DNA of 64,000 nucleotides from Kibdelosporangium aridum (GTDB taxonomy: Bacteria; Actinomycetota; Actinomycetes; Mycobacteriales; Pseudonocardiaceae), in contig NZ_FWXV01000002.1 of the NCBI RefSeq assembly GCF_900176515.1, positions 744,001 to 808,000 on the forward strand, in the 5' to 3' direction. The stretch's first letter is position 1. Each line of letters begins with the position of its first letter. The position numbers and the translations under genes were made by a program. Below are positions 35,575 to 45,392 of this stretch, in pieces. The notes under the pieces are model-generated. The model made no database searches, was not told the origin of the DNA, and was given only the letters and a program-made list of their open reading frames with translations.

Positions 35575-36339
35575 TTAGGACCCGGCGTGACCCAGCCGCC
35601 AATAGGTGGCAGGCCGCACCCCGGCGCGGTCGACGCCCCGCTCCGCCAGGACCTCACGAACAGCCTGCATCACCTGACGCTCACCCGCAGCCCACACGGC
35701 TGGCCTGCCTTCAGGGAACTCCGCGTCGGTCAAGGCCTTCACCAACGGCTCAGCACTGCCCGCGGAAACACCGTTTCGATGCACCCAGGTGACGTCGAGG
35801 TCCTGCTCCTCGGCAGCGTCCTCGATCTCGACGAACGCCTTCACGGTCTTGCCTGCAAGCGCCTGCATGATCGCGCTGATCGCCGGAAGGGCCGTCTCAT
35901 CCCCGATGAGCAGGTGCCAGTCAGCGTCCAGGTTCGGCTGATACGCGGGCGACGGACCGACAAAGATGACCTCGTCACCAGGCTTGGCGTTGGCTGCCCA
36001 CTTCGACGCCGGTCCATGATCGCCATGCAGCACGAAGTCGAAGTCGATCTCGTTCGTCACGGGGTCGTGCCTGCGGATGGTGTACGTGCGCATGTACGGC
36101 CGGACTCGCGACATCGCGGTCCGCGCCGACTCGAGGGTGAGCGGCTCAGGCAGCTCAGCCCCTGGTTCGTACAGGTAAAGCATCACGTTCTCGTCCGTGC
36201 CCGCTCCGACGAAGTCGTCGATCTGCGGGCCACCGACCGTGATCCTGGCCATCCTCGGGGTGATCCGCTGGGTGCGGAGCACCGGCACCCGCCACAGTTT
36301 GGTGGGCTGCCTGCGTGCCCGCCGCCGTTCAGTACTCAT
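35575..36339 (-). CDS. siderophore-interacting protein (FAD-dependent ferric-siderophore reductase)
   Basis: A 254-residue flavoreductase of the SIP/ViuB type: FAD-binding motif RPYMRTYTIRRH, DFVLHGDHGPASKWA, then the nicotinamide-binding half (LIGDETALPAISAIMQ, VWAAGERQVMQAVREVL). It reduces Fe3+-siderophores to release iron inside the cell. The ATG at 36339 (MSTERRRARR) is preferred; a longer frame upstream has no ribosome site. No siderophore genes are adjacent. Confidence 0.9.
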   Translation of the reverse strand: MSTERRRARRQPTKLWRVPVLRTQRITPRMARITVGGPQIDDFVGAGTDENVMLYLYEPGAELPEPLTLESARTAMSRVRPYMRTYTIRRHDPVTNEIDFDFVLHGDHGPASKWAANAKPGDEVIFVGPSPAYQPNLDADWHLLIGDETALPAISAIMQALAGKTVKAFVEIEDAAEEQDLDVTWVHRNGVSAGSAEPLVKALTDAEFPEGRPAVWAAGERQVMQAVREVLAERGVDRAGVRPATYWRLGHAGS

Positions 36340-36455
36340 CAGGCCCAATGTAAGCCGCCCAGCACCAGCCCCAGCCATCGGATCTGCGCATGAGCTTCGC
36401 ATCGCCCGCTCGCAATCAGCCATGCAAGCGCAGCGCGGCGCACGTCAGATTGAAA

Positions 36456-36491
36456 CAAGCCCCAGGCACTACCCACCGTGCCTGGGGCTTG
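36456..36491 (-). terminator. intrinsic terminator behind ddaH
   Basis: A perfect 14-base-pair stem CAAGCCCCAGGCAC / GTGCCTGGGGCTTG with an eight-base loop lies 15 bases after the ddaH stop and is followed by TTTC on the minus strand. Confidence 0.88.
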
Positions 36492-36506
36492 GGTCTTTGA
36501 GGGCGG

Positions 36507-37331
36507 TCAGCCGCGGATCTCCATGGTGCAGCACTTGGGGCCGCCGCCGGACTTCTTCAGCTCCGAGATGTCCACGAAGATCGGCTCGTAACCCCGCGCG
36601 GTCAGCTGAGCGGCCAACCCTGTCGCTTCCGTCGGCAAGATGACATTGCGGCCATCGGACACCCCGTTCAGGCCGAAGCACTCGGCGTCCGAAGCCGTCG
36701 CGATCACAGCGTTGGGGAACAGGCGGCGAAGCACATGCTGCGACCCCTCGGAGAACGCGCCCGGGTAGTACGCCACGTTGGGCTCGTCCTCATTCAACAC
36801 GAACAGCGCTGTGTCCAGGTGGTAGTAGCGAGGGTCGATCAGATGCAGCGACACCACGGGCACGCCCAGCACCTCCTGGGCCTCGGCGTGCGCCCCTGGG
36901 TCGGTACGGAAGCCGGTGCCCGCCAGCAGATACCTGCCGGTCCAGGCAAAGTCGCCTTCGGCTTCGTTGACGCACGTGGGCATCACCACGTTGTGGTAGC
37001 CGTTCTCGTTGAACCACCTGCGGTAGTGGTCGGCTTCCGGCGCGCGCTGCTCGGCGCGGAACCGGGCGCCGAGGACGCGGCCGTCGATCACGGTCGCCGA
37101 GTTCGCGGCGAAGACCATGTCGGGCAGTCCTGGCTGGGGTTCGATGGTCTCCACCTTGTGCCCGAGTTCCACGTAGGTGTCGTGCAGCGTCTGCCACTGC
37201 TTCATCACCAGGTCGTGGTCCACCGGCTTGGTGGGATCCATCCACGGGTTGATCGAGTAGGCGACCTCGAAGTAGGTCGGGGCGCACATCAGATACCGCC
37301 GCGTCGTGGGCATCCGGTCCGCAGATGTCAT
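36507..37331 (-). CDS. ddaH: N(omega),N(omega)-dimethylarginine dimethylaminohydrolase / amidinotransferase-family hydrolase
   Basis: A 274-residue pentein-fold hydrolase: PQPGLPDMVFAANSATV, catalytic histidine in DPRYYHLDTAL and nucleophilic cysteine in GGGPKCCTMEIRG at the C-terminus. The family turns dimethylarginine or arginine into citrulline. It is divergent from an Lrp-type regulator across 66 bases, the arrangement known for Rv2323c/Rv2324 in Mycobacterium tuberculosis, which supports a role in arginine use. ATG 37331 chosen; a GTG at 37352 is an alternative. rocD is not adjacent. Confidence 0.88.
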   Translation of the reverse strand: MTSADRMPTTRRYLMCAPTYFEVAYSINPWMDPTKPVDHDLVMKQWQTLHDTYVELGHKVETIEPQPGLPDMVFAANSATVIDGRVLGARFRAEQRAPEADHYRRWFNENGYHNVVMPTCVNEAEGDFAWTGRYLLAGTGFRTDPGAHAEAQEVLGVPVVSLHLIDPRYYHLDTALFVLNEDEPNVAYYPGAFSEGSQHVLRRLFPNAVIATASDAECFGLNGVSDGRNVILPTEATGLAAQLTARGYEPIFVDISELKKSGGGPKCCTMEIRG

Positions 37332-37397
37332 GGATCGAAATGTATGGGTCACGTCTGCTATCGATCAAGCTCGTAGTATTGCGCTTGAGCATGCAGA

Positions 37398-37859
37398 ATG
37401 TTGCGTGTGGACTCGATAGATCAGCGAATCGTTTCGCAGCTCGTCGCCGACGCCCGCTCCAGCTACGCCGAGATCGGCAAAGTCGTCGGGTTATCGGCTC
37501 CCGCAGTCAAACGACGGGTCGATCGCCTCCTGGACAAAGGCGTGCTCCGTGGCTTCACGGCCGTGGTCGACCCCGAGGCGCTCGGGTGGGGCACTGAGGC
37601 GTTCGTCGAGGTGCGCTACCGGGGCAATGTTTCTCCGGGACAGATTCGTGCCAGCCTCGAGCCGCTGCCGGAAGTCGTAGCCGCCTACACCGTCTCCGGA
37701 GCCGCCGACGCGATCGTGCACCTGCGTGCCGCGGACATCCATCACCTCGAAGACGCACTCGAACGGCTGCGCGGGGTCGACATGATCGACCGGACCGTGT
37801 CCACCGTGGTGCTGTCCACTCTGCTCGAACGATCACCGACGCCCGAGCCGCGGCCCTGA
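37398..37859 (+). CDS. Lrp/AsnC-family transcriptional regulator
   Basis: A 153-residue regulator: winged helix at the N-terminus (VDSIDQRIVSQLVADARSS, EIGKVVGLSAPAVKRRVDRL) and an AsnC ligand domain (GWGTEAFVEVRY, VVAAYTVSGAADAIVHL). These form octamers that bind an amino acid. It is divergent from ddaH and is likely to control it, probably in response to arginine or a product (inference). ATG 37398; a GTG nine bases on is also possible. Confidence 0.92.
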   Translation: MLRVDSIDQRIVSQLVADARSSYAEIGKVVGLSAPAVKRRVDRLLDKGVLRGFTAVVDPEALGWGTEAFVEVRYRGNVSPGQIRASLEPLPEVVAAYTVSGAADAIVHLRAADIHHLEDALERLRGVDMIDRTVSTVVLSTLLERSPTPEPRP

Positions 37860-37922
37860 GGACTGTCCAACCAACCGGAACGTGCAGTCGAACACGAGGG
37901 TCCACAACGTACGGTTCTTGCC

Positions 37923-38672
37923 ATGACCGAGGTGATGCTCGAGCGTGCCGACGGGGTCGCGGTCGTCACGCTCAACGTCCCGGATCGGCGCAACGCGTTG
38001 ACGCTGCCCATCTCCGCAGCCCTCGTCGACGTGGTCCAGACCTGCGAGAACGACGAGGACGTGCACGCGATCGTCGTCACGGGCGCGCCGCCCGCCTTCT
38101 GCGCGGGCGCGGATCTCACCACGCTCGGCGAGGCGCACGAAGAAGGGCTTCGGAAGATCTACGCGGGGTTCCTCGCGTTCGCCGACTGCAGTCTGCCGAC
38201 CATCGCCGCGGTCAACGGCGCCGCGGTCGGCGCGGGCCTGAATCTGGCGCTCGCGTGCGACATGCGCATCGCGGGCCCGAAGGCAAGGTTCGACGCCCGT
38301 TTCCTACAGATTGGGATTCACCCGGGTGGCGGCATGACCTGGATGTTGCAGCGCGCGGTCGACCGGCAGACTGCCGTGGCCATGACGTTGCTCGGGACCG
38401 TCCTGGACGCGGAAACCGCCGTTCAGAAGGGTCTTGCGTGGCAATTGGCCGCCGACCCGGTCGCCGCCGCCGTCCAACTGGCGAGCGGCGCGGTGAACGC
38501 CCCACGCGACCTCGTCCGTACTACGAAACAAACTTTGCGAGCGACATCCGGCAATGTCGATCATGCGACAGCCGTTGAGAGAGAGTTGAGAGCGCAGGTG
38601 AAGACCATGGCGTCGACCGAGTTCGCTGAGCGGCTGGACAAGCTGCGAGCGCGGATCACCGGCCGCTCTTAG
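37923..38672 (+). CDS. enoyl-CoA hydratase/isomerase-family protein lacking both catalytic glutamates
   Basis: A 249-residue crotonase-fold protein with intact oxyanion-hole segments (FCAGADLTTL and NGAAVGAG). The two glutamates that do hydration are replaced: in GAGLNLALACD the first is Asn, and in ARFDARFLQIGIHPGG the second is Phe. It therefore should bind acyl-CoA but not hydrate it in the usual way, like mycobacterial EchA6, which carries acyl-CoA to fatty acid synthesis. Other crotonase reactions that use different residues remain possible. ATG 37923; separate from the Lrp gene by 63 bases. Confidence 0.85.
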   Translation: MTEVMLERADGVAVVTLNVPDRRNALTLPISAALVDVVQTCENDEDVHAIVVTGAPPAFCAGADLTTLGEAHEEGLRKIYAGFLAFADCSLPTIAAVNGAAVGAGLNLALACDMRIAGPKARFDARFLQIGIHPGGGMTWMLQRAVDRQTAVAMTLLGTVLDAETAVQKGLAWQLAADPVAAAVQLASGAVNAPRDLVRTTKQTLRATSGNVDHATAVERELRAQVKTMASTEFAERLDKLRARITGRS

Positions 38673-38674
38673 GT

Positions 38675-38689
38675 GTTACCACCGGTAAC
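38675..38689. promoter_or_regulatory. inverted-repeat operator upstream of korA, site 1
   Basis: GTTACC-ACC-GGTAAC is a perfect 6-3-6 inverted repeat. A good -10 hexamer, TATACT, follows directly at 38692-38697, so a protein bound here would cover the promoter spacer. A second copy lies 71 bases downstream. Confidence 0.65.
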
Positions 38690-38747
38690 ATATACTTATG
38701 GCATGTGACGTAGACCGCTTCGGGAGTACCGGTCCAAGCCCGGTATC

Positions 38748-38758
38748 TACCTTTGGTA
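38748..38758. promoter_or_regulatory. inverted-repeat operator upstream of korA, site 2
   Basis: TACC-TTT-GGTA repeats the core of the 38675 site with the same three-base spacer and continues as GGTAAC on the right. It lies within the korA leader. Together the two sites suggest cooperative repression by a dimeric regulator that is not encoded next door. Confidence 0.55.
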
Positions 38759-38880
38759 ACAGGTAAGGACTAGTCCGTCTGCAGCTAGGTGCGAGGCCGA
38801 CGCGAGATTCGAGGACTAGGCTCGAAGTGGGGCAAGCAACTGAATTCGCGGTTGCGACAGAGAGGGATCAGGCGAGCCCA

Positions 38881-40784
<1,904 letters not shown>

Positions 40785-40788
<4 letters not shown>

Positions 40789-41840
40789 CCGCCATCGACC
40801 TCGGTTTGCCCGGCCTTGCCGGGATTCCGACCACGGACGAGAAACAGACCGCCAAGGACTACAAGTCGGACCAGGAGGTCCGCTGGTGCCCGGGTTGTGG
40901 TGACTACATCGTGCTGAACGCCGTGCAGGCGTTCATGCCGACGCTCGGCCTCAAGCGCGAGAACATCGTGTTCGTCTCCGGGATCGGCTGCTCGTCGCGG
41001 TTCCCGTACTACATGAACACCTATGGCATCCACTCGATCCACGGCCGTGCGCCGTCGATCGCGACCGGTCTCGCGGTGGCCCGCCCCGACCTGTCGGTGT
41101 GGGTCGTCACCGGTGACGGCGACGCGTTGTCGATCGGTGGCAACCACCTGATCCACGCGCTGCGCCGGAACGTGAACCTGAAGATCCTGTTGTTCAACAA
41201 CCGGATCTACGGCCTGACGAAGGGGCAGTACTCGCCGACGTCGGAGACCGGCAAGATCACCAAGTCGACGCCGATGGGGTCGCTTGACCACCCCTTCAAC
41301 CCGATCTCGCTGGCGCTGGGCGCCGAGGCGACGTTCGTCGGGCGCGCGCTGGACTCCGACCGCAAGGGCCTGACCGAGGTCCTGCAGGCCGCGGCGCAGC
41401 ACCGGGGTTCGGCACTGGTGGAGATCTACCAGAACTGCCCGATCTTCAACGACGGCGCGTTCGACGTGCTGAAGGACCCGGAGGAGAAGGAGCGCAGGCT
41501 GATCCCGCTGCAGCAGGGTGAGCCGATCCGCTTCGGCCCCGACGGCGACTACGGCGTCGTGCGCAGTGGCTGGGGCGGCCTTGAGGTCGCGAAGGTCTCG
41601 GAGGTCGGCGAGGACAACCTCGTCGTGCACGACCCGACCATCGAGGACCCGACGTACTCGTTCGCGCTGTCACGGATCGGCGGCGAGGACCTGTCCCACA
41701 CGGTCACCGGCATCTTCCGGAACGTCCAGCGGGCGACGTACGACGACATGGCACGCCAGCAGATCACGACGGCCAAGGCCACGAAGCCTGCCGACCTGCA
41801 GGCACTGCTGAACGGCCGGGACACCTGGACCGTCGAGTAA
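40785..41840 (+). CDS. korB: 2-oxoglutarate (2-oxoacid):ferredoxin oxidoreductase, beta subunit
   Basis: A 351-residue thiamine-diphosphate subunit: RWCPGCGDY with cysteines for the 4Fe-4S cluster, GIGCSSRFPYY, the ThDP/Mg motif GDGDALSIGGNHLIHA ... LLFNNRIYGLTKGQ. With KorA it forms the complete enzyme. Reduced ferredoxin made here could feed complex I or biosynthesis. A strong terminator follows 13 bases after the stop. Confidence 0.96.
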
Positions 41841-41853
41841 AAGCACCGAAGTG

Positions 41854-41888
41854 AAAGCGGGTGGAGGCCACGGCCTTCACCCGCTTTT
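41854..41888. terminator. intrinsic terminator behind korB
   Basis: AAAGCGGGTG pairs with CACCCGCTTT, extended inward by GAGGC/GCCTT pairs, and is followed by TTTTCTTT on the plus strand. Its right arm overlaps the end of the convergent tetR gene. Confidence 0.85.
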
Positions 41889-42503
41889 CTTTAGCGCCAA
41901 GGCTGTGCCATCGATGATCACCTGAACGCCGTGGTCGAAGGCGTCGTCGCCGATCGTGCTGGCGCCTTCGCGAATGGCCACGAACAGCGGACCCGAGCTG
42001 TCGAGTTCCACAGGCCGCTTGCGGTCTTTGCTGGATGCCGCCTGCTCCTGCAGGACAAATCCGTTGGTGTACTGGGAAAGCGCCGTTATGGTGCGCAACG
42101 CGAGATCGGCCGGGAAGCCGCGGTCGACCATTGCGGACAGTTCGTCGTTGAACAGCTTGATCGTCTGCGGGCTCAACCAGGCGGCGTTGGCCACGATGCG
42201 AGCACCGTCGCGATGCGCGAGCAATGACTTGCGATAGGCCCTGGCTCGTCGGGCCAGCCACTCCTGCCACGTCTCGCCGTCCTCCGGTGGGCCCATTCCC
42301 GCGGCCAGGATCATGTGCTCAGCCATACCGTCCAGCAGTTCCTGTTTCGTGCGGATGTGCCAGTACAGGGCGGGTGACTGCACACCCAGCTCGGCCGCGA
42401 GCCGGCGGACGGTGAGCCCTTCCAACCCGACTTCATCGAGCAGGCGCAACGCCGTCTCGATCAACAGCTGCATGGTCAGACCGGGCCGGTTGGCTGCGCA
42501 CAT
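41877..42503 (-). CDS. TetR-family transcriptional regulator (TetR_C class)
   Basis: A 208-residue repressor: helix-turn-helix LLDEVGLEGLTVRRLAAELG ... SPALYWHIRTKQELLDGMAEH, the TetR/TetR_C form with the YWHIRTK recognition region, and a helical ligand domain. The ATG at 42503 is preceded by AAGGTG. Two CTTAGC/GCTAAG palindromes lie between it and the divergent hydrolase gene, so it should repress both itself and that gene, as in drug-efflux or detoxification pairs. Confidence 0.92.
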   Translation of the reverse strand: MCAANRPGLTMQLLIETALRLLDEVGLEGLTVRRLAAELGVQSPALYWHIRTKQELLDGMAEHMILAAGMGPPEDGETWQEWLARRARAYRKSLLAHRDGARIVANAAWLSPQTIKLFNDELSAMVDRGFPADLALRTITALSQYTNGFVLQEQAASSKDRKRPVELDSSGPLFVAIREGASTIGDDAFDHGVQVIIDGTALALKKSG

Positions 42504-42512
42504 GGTTGACAC

Positions 42513-42548
42513 CTTAGCGCCGCTAAGTCAGCCTTAGCATTGCTAAGG
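42513..42548. promoter_or_regulatory. double TetR operator
   Basis: Two near-identical palindromes: CTTAGC-GCC-GCTAAG (42513-42527) and CCTTAGC-ATT-GCTAAGG (42532-42548). They fill the 52-base space between the divergent tetR and hydrolase starts; the second runs into the hydrolase ribosome site AAGGAGG. The arrangement closely resembles the twin operators of tetR-type switches. Confidence 0.85.
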
Positions 42549-42555
42549 AGGGACC

Positions 42556-43344
42556 ATGGAGACCACAATTTCGGCGGACGGCACTGATGTCCGCTTCTAC
42601 GACGAAGGCCACGGGCGGGCCATCGTGATCCTGGGACCCGGACTGGACGACGGCACGCGGACCAAGAAACTCGCCGCGATCCTGGCCAACCGGTTCCGTG
42701 TCCTGCGTGTGCATCGGCGCCAGTACCGGTTGGACCTCGAGCCGTGTTCGGTGGCTCAAGAGGTCGACGACGTCATCGCGATTGCCCGGTACGTCGGCGA
42801 GCCGGTGATCATCTACGGTCACTCGTCCGGCGCGGTCGTCGCTCTCGAAGCCCTGGTGGCGTCGCCGTCGTCGTTCGCCGGTGCGGTGCTCTTCGAACCA
42901 GCGTTACCGGTCAACGGGCCTTGGACCGGGCCCGAGGTCATCAAACAGATGCGGGCGGCGATCGCAGCGGGCAAGCCCGGAAAGGCCATGGCGATCTTCA
43001 CGCATCGCGCGATCGGCCTGCCGGCATGGCAAGCCCGGCTTGTCGGCGGGTTCACCGCCCTCATTCCGCACTACCGCAGGCTTGTGCCGAGCCAGATCGA
43101 CGATCTCGACGCGATGCACGAGGTCGGCAACCATCTCGCTGCCTACGCTCACAACACCGTGCCCACTGTGCTGGTTGGCGGAGGCCGCAGCCCGGAACGA
43201 CTCACCTCGGTGGTGCACGCCGTCGCCAAGGCAATGCCGCGCACCGAAACATGCATGCTGCACGGACGTGACCACGGCGCGGATCTCAAGGCGCCCAAGG
43301 AGATCGCTCAGGTCATCGCGGCCCTGGCCGACAAGGTCAGCTGA
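42556..43344 (+). CDS. alpha/beta hydrolase
   Basis: A 262-residue hydrolase: oxyanion region ILGPGLDDGTRT, nucleophile elbow GHSSGAVVAL (serine nucleophile), acid in a DDLDAMHEV or later segment, and catalytic histidine probably in HGRDHGAD. It has no signal peptide. ATG 42556 follows AAGGAGG. Controlled by the divergent TetR through the shared operators, it probably inactivates the small molecule that the repressor senses, such as an ester or lactone (inference). It overlaps the convergent EspG-like gene by 8 bases. Confidence 0.88.
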   Translation: METTISADGTDVRFYDEGHGRAIVILGPGLDDGTRTKKLAAILANRFRVLRVHRRQYRLDLEPCSVAQEVDDVIAIARYVGEPVIIYGHSSGAVVALEALVASPSSFAGAVLFEPALPVNGPWTGPEVIKQMRAAIAAGKPGKAMAIFTHRAIGLPAWQARLVGGFTALIPHYRRLVPSQIDDLDAMHEVGNHLAAYAHNTVPTVLVGGGRSPERLTSVVHAVAKAMPRTETCMLHGRDHGADLKAPKEIAQVIAALADKVS

Positions 43345-44107
43345 CCGACTTCAGCAACTCGTTGAGCTGGTGGATCATCCGGGCGCTGTCGGCCGGGAAG
43401 AACGTGCCGCCTTCGACGTCGTCCTGGTCGATGGACTGCACGAGATAGCGGCCCGCGTCCGTGTCGATCCAGCCGAGGCCGGGGGCCTGGATGACGTGAC
43501 CGTTGCGGTCGCGGCCGGTCACCACGAAATGGCCTGAGCCAAGGCGTTTGCGGCGCAACATCTCCTCCGCGCCACGCATCTGTGCCGGGTTGGCGGTTTG
43601 CGTGGGGCGGGCAATGGGTTGGCGGAAGCCGCCTTGCTCGTCGTCCACGCGCACTGGCTGAGCCTTGGGACGCGTCACGGTCACTGATTGGCCGGGCCCG
43701 GCTTTCAACGGGGGCAGCAGCGCCGCGATGCTGCGGGCCAAGCCTTCCGGGCGGATCATCTCGAACTTCAGCAGCTGGTCGTCCTGGACGACGACCATGC
43801 CGCGTCTTGCCGTGACCGCGCCGCGGGCGTAGACCTTCTTGCCGCCATCGACGTCGCCCATCACAGCCACCGCGACCTGGTAGTCGTTGAAGAGGCGCAG
43901 GGCTGCCGTCACCTCAGGGCCGAGGCCCTGGTGGTCGGCGAGCCCCCGGTTGATCAGGTCGTCCCTGATCGCGCCCGCGATCCGCACCCGGTCCTCGGCG
44001 AACTCACCGAAACTCGGAATCGTGAACGGGTAGACCCGGCAATTGAGCTGCAGTCCCTCGGACAGGATGTCGACCGCCGCGAAGGACAACCCGAACGTCG
44101 TGGGCAT
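43337..44107 (-). CDS. ESX secretion-associated EspG-family protein
   Basis: A 256-residue protein with the EspG outline: N-terminal FGLSFAAVDILSEGLQLNCRVYPFTIPSFGE, then mixed alpha/beta with VAVMGDVDGGKKVYARGAV and MVVVQDDQLLKFEMIRPEGLA, and a C-terminal sheet (GRYLVQSIDQDDVEGGTFFPA). EspG proteins are chaperones that deliver PE/PPE substrates to type VII secretion. No PE/PPE, EccC or WXG100 gene lies nearby, so the partner is unknown; a free-standing role is possible. Family assignment is by pattern and is moderate. Confidence 0.65.
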   Translation of the reverse strand: MPTTFGLSFAAVDILSEGLQLNCRVYPFTIPSFGEFAEDRVRIAGAIRDDLINRGLADHQGLGPEVTAALRLFNDYQVAVAVMGDVDGGKKVYARGAVTARRGMVVVQDDQLLKFEMIRPEGLARSIAALLPPLKAGPGQSVTVTRPKAQPVRVDDEQGGFRQPIARPTQTANPAQMRGAEEMLRRKRLGSGHFVVTGRDRNGHVIQAPGLGWIDTDAGRYLVQSIDQDDVEGGTFFPADSARMIHQLNELLKSVS

Positions 44108-44157
44108 TTCCCGCCAATCTTCTGCTGCGCGCTCCGCAGCAGCACGTTACCAACGAC

Positions 44158-45312
44158 CTACGCCGGAGGTGCAGCGAAAAGCAGAGTCCGGTTGCGGCCC
44201 GCGGTCTTGGCGGCCAGCAACGCCAGATCGGCCGCGTTCATCACCTCTTCGAGGGTGGTGCCGTGGTCCGGGTGCGCTGCCACGCCGACCGACACGGTCA
44301 CGGTGCCGAGGCCCTCCACTGCGAAGCCTTCGACGCGGCGGCGAATGCGTTCGGCGATCGCCATTGCATCGTCCTGCGTCGTTCCCGGCAGCAGGATCAC
44401 GAATTCCTCGCCACCGAACCGCCCCACCATGTCGGTGGCCCGCACTTCGGATTTGAGCACTTCGGCGACGCCTTTCAAGTGTTTGTCGCCGACCAGATGG
44501 CCGTACCTGTCGTTGATCGATTTGAAATTGTCGAGGTCGAGCATCAGCAGTGCGGCGCTCTCGCCGCGCGCCAACCACGCGGTGGCGTCATTCGACCAGG
44601 CCGCGGAATTGAGCAACCCAGTTTTCGGGTCCGCTCGCGCCTGATCCCGCAACTGACGAATCAGCACAGTTCGATGCATCACCAGAGTTATCCCGATGAT
44701 CAGCAGAAGCACAATCGGCCAGTCGACAAGCGCCCACGCGAGCACGATGCCAAGCGCGATCGCCGAAGCCTCCACTGCGTAATCCGCGGACACAGCCGTG
44801 CGGTCGGCCACTTGGATGGCAGCCCATTTGAAGATCAGGAAGACCAGACCGGCCCCGACGACCAGAGCGAACGAGGCGATGTCGCGCGGCATGTGCTCGA
44901 ACGTGGTGTCGGTGACCATCGCGAAGAACGCGCTCGCCGCGTAGCCCGCGACAATCGTCGCCGCCGCACGGAAGGTCCTGTCGCACAGCTCGTCCGGCCG
45001 GACACGCACCCATTGCGCGAAGTACGAAACGGTGATCACCAATGCCGAGAGAACCGGGTGCAGCAGCAGTATCGCCGCGAACATCCACACCGAATTAAGG
45101 TCGAAGAAGGCTCGGCCCGCCGTCCGCACGGACAGTTCGGTGTAAAGCAGCGCACAACTGGCGAGCAGCACAAACGGAAGCAGATTCGCCGACGGGATCG
45201 GAATCAGTGACAAAGCGACGACGACACCGGCCACCGCCAGCAAGTCAATGCCAAGCACATATCCGATCCGTCCCCAGCGCCGAACCCCCAGTCGGCCGAT
45301 CTGGTCCGCCAT
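44158..45312 (-). CDS. membrane diguanylate cyclase (GGEEF)
   Basis: A 384-residue protein: about six membrane helices in residues 15-220, then a GGDEF domain (about 230-375) with substrate motif LDLDNFKSINDRYGH and active-site FGGEEFVILLPG. An I-site RATD lies five residues before GGEEF, so product inhibition by cyclic di-GMP is expected. It makes cyclic di-GMP from two GTP. It is not in an operon with other genes, but a phosphodiesterase and a YajQ protein lie 12-17 kb to the left. Confidence 0.93.
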   Translation of the reverse strand: MADQIGRLGVRRWGRIGYVLGIDLLAVAGVVVALSLIPIPSANLLPFVLLASCALLYTELSVRTAGRAFFDLNSVWMFAAILLLHPVLSALVITVSYFAQWVRVRPDELCDRTFRAAATIVAGYAASAFFAMVTDTTFEHMPRDIASFALVVGAGLVFLIFKWAAIQVADRTAVSADYAVEASAIALGIVLAWALVDWPIVLLLIIGITLVMHRTVLIRQLRDQARADPKTGLLNSAAWSNDATAWLARGESAALLMLDLDNFKSINDRYGHLVGDKHLKGVAEVLKSEVRATDMVGRFGGEEFVILLPGTTQDDAMAIAERIRRRVEGFAVEGLGTVTVSVGVAAHPDHGTTLEEVMNAADLALLAAKTAGRNRTLLFAAPPA

Positions 45313-45392
45313 GGAGGCACCGTAACGGACCCCATGGTGCGCGTCACTCCGACATTAGGGGCATACAAAGCACTGAGAGCTTTTTGTAAACC

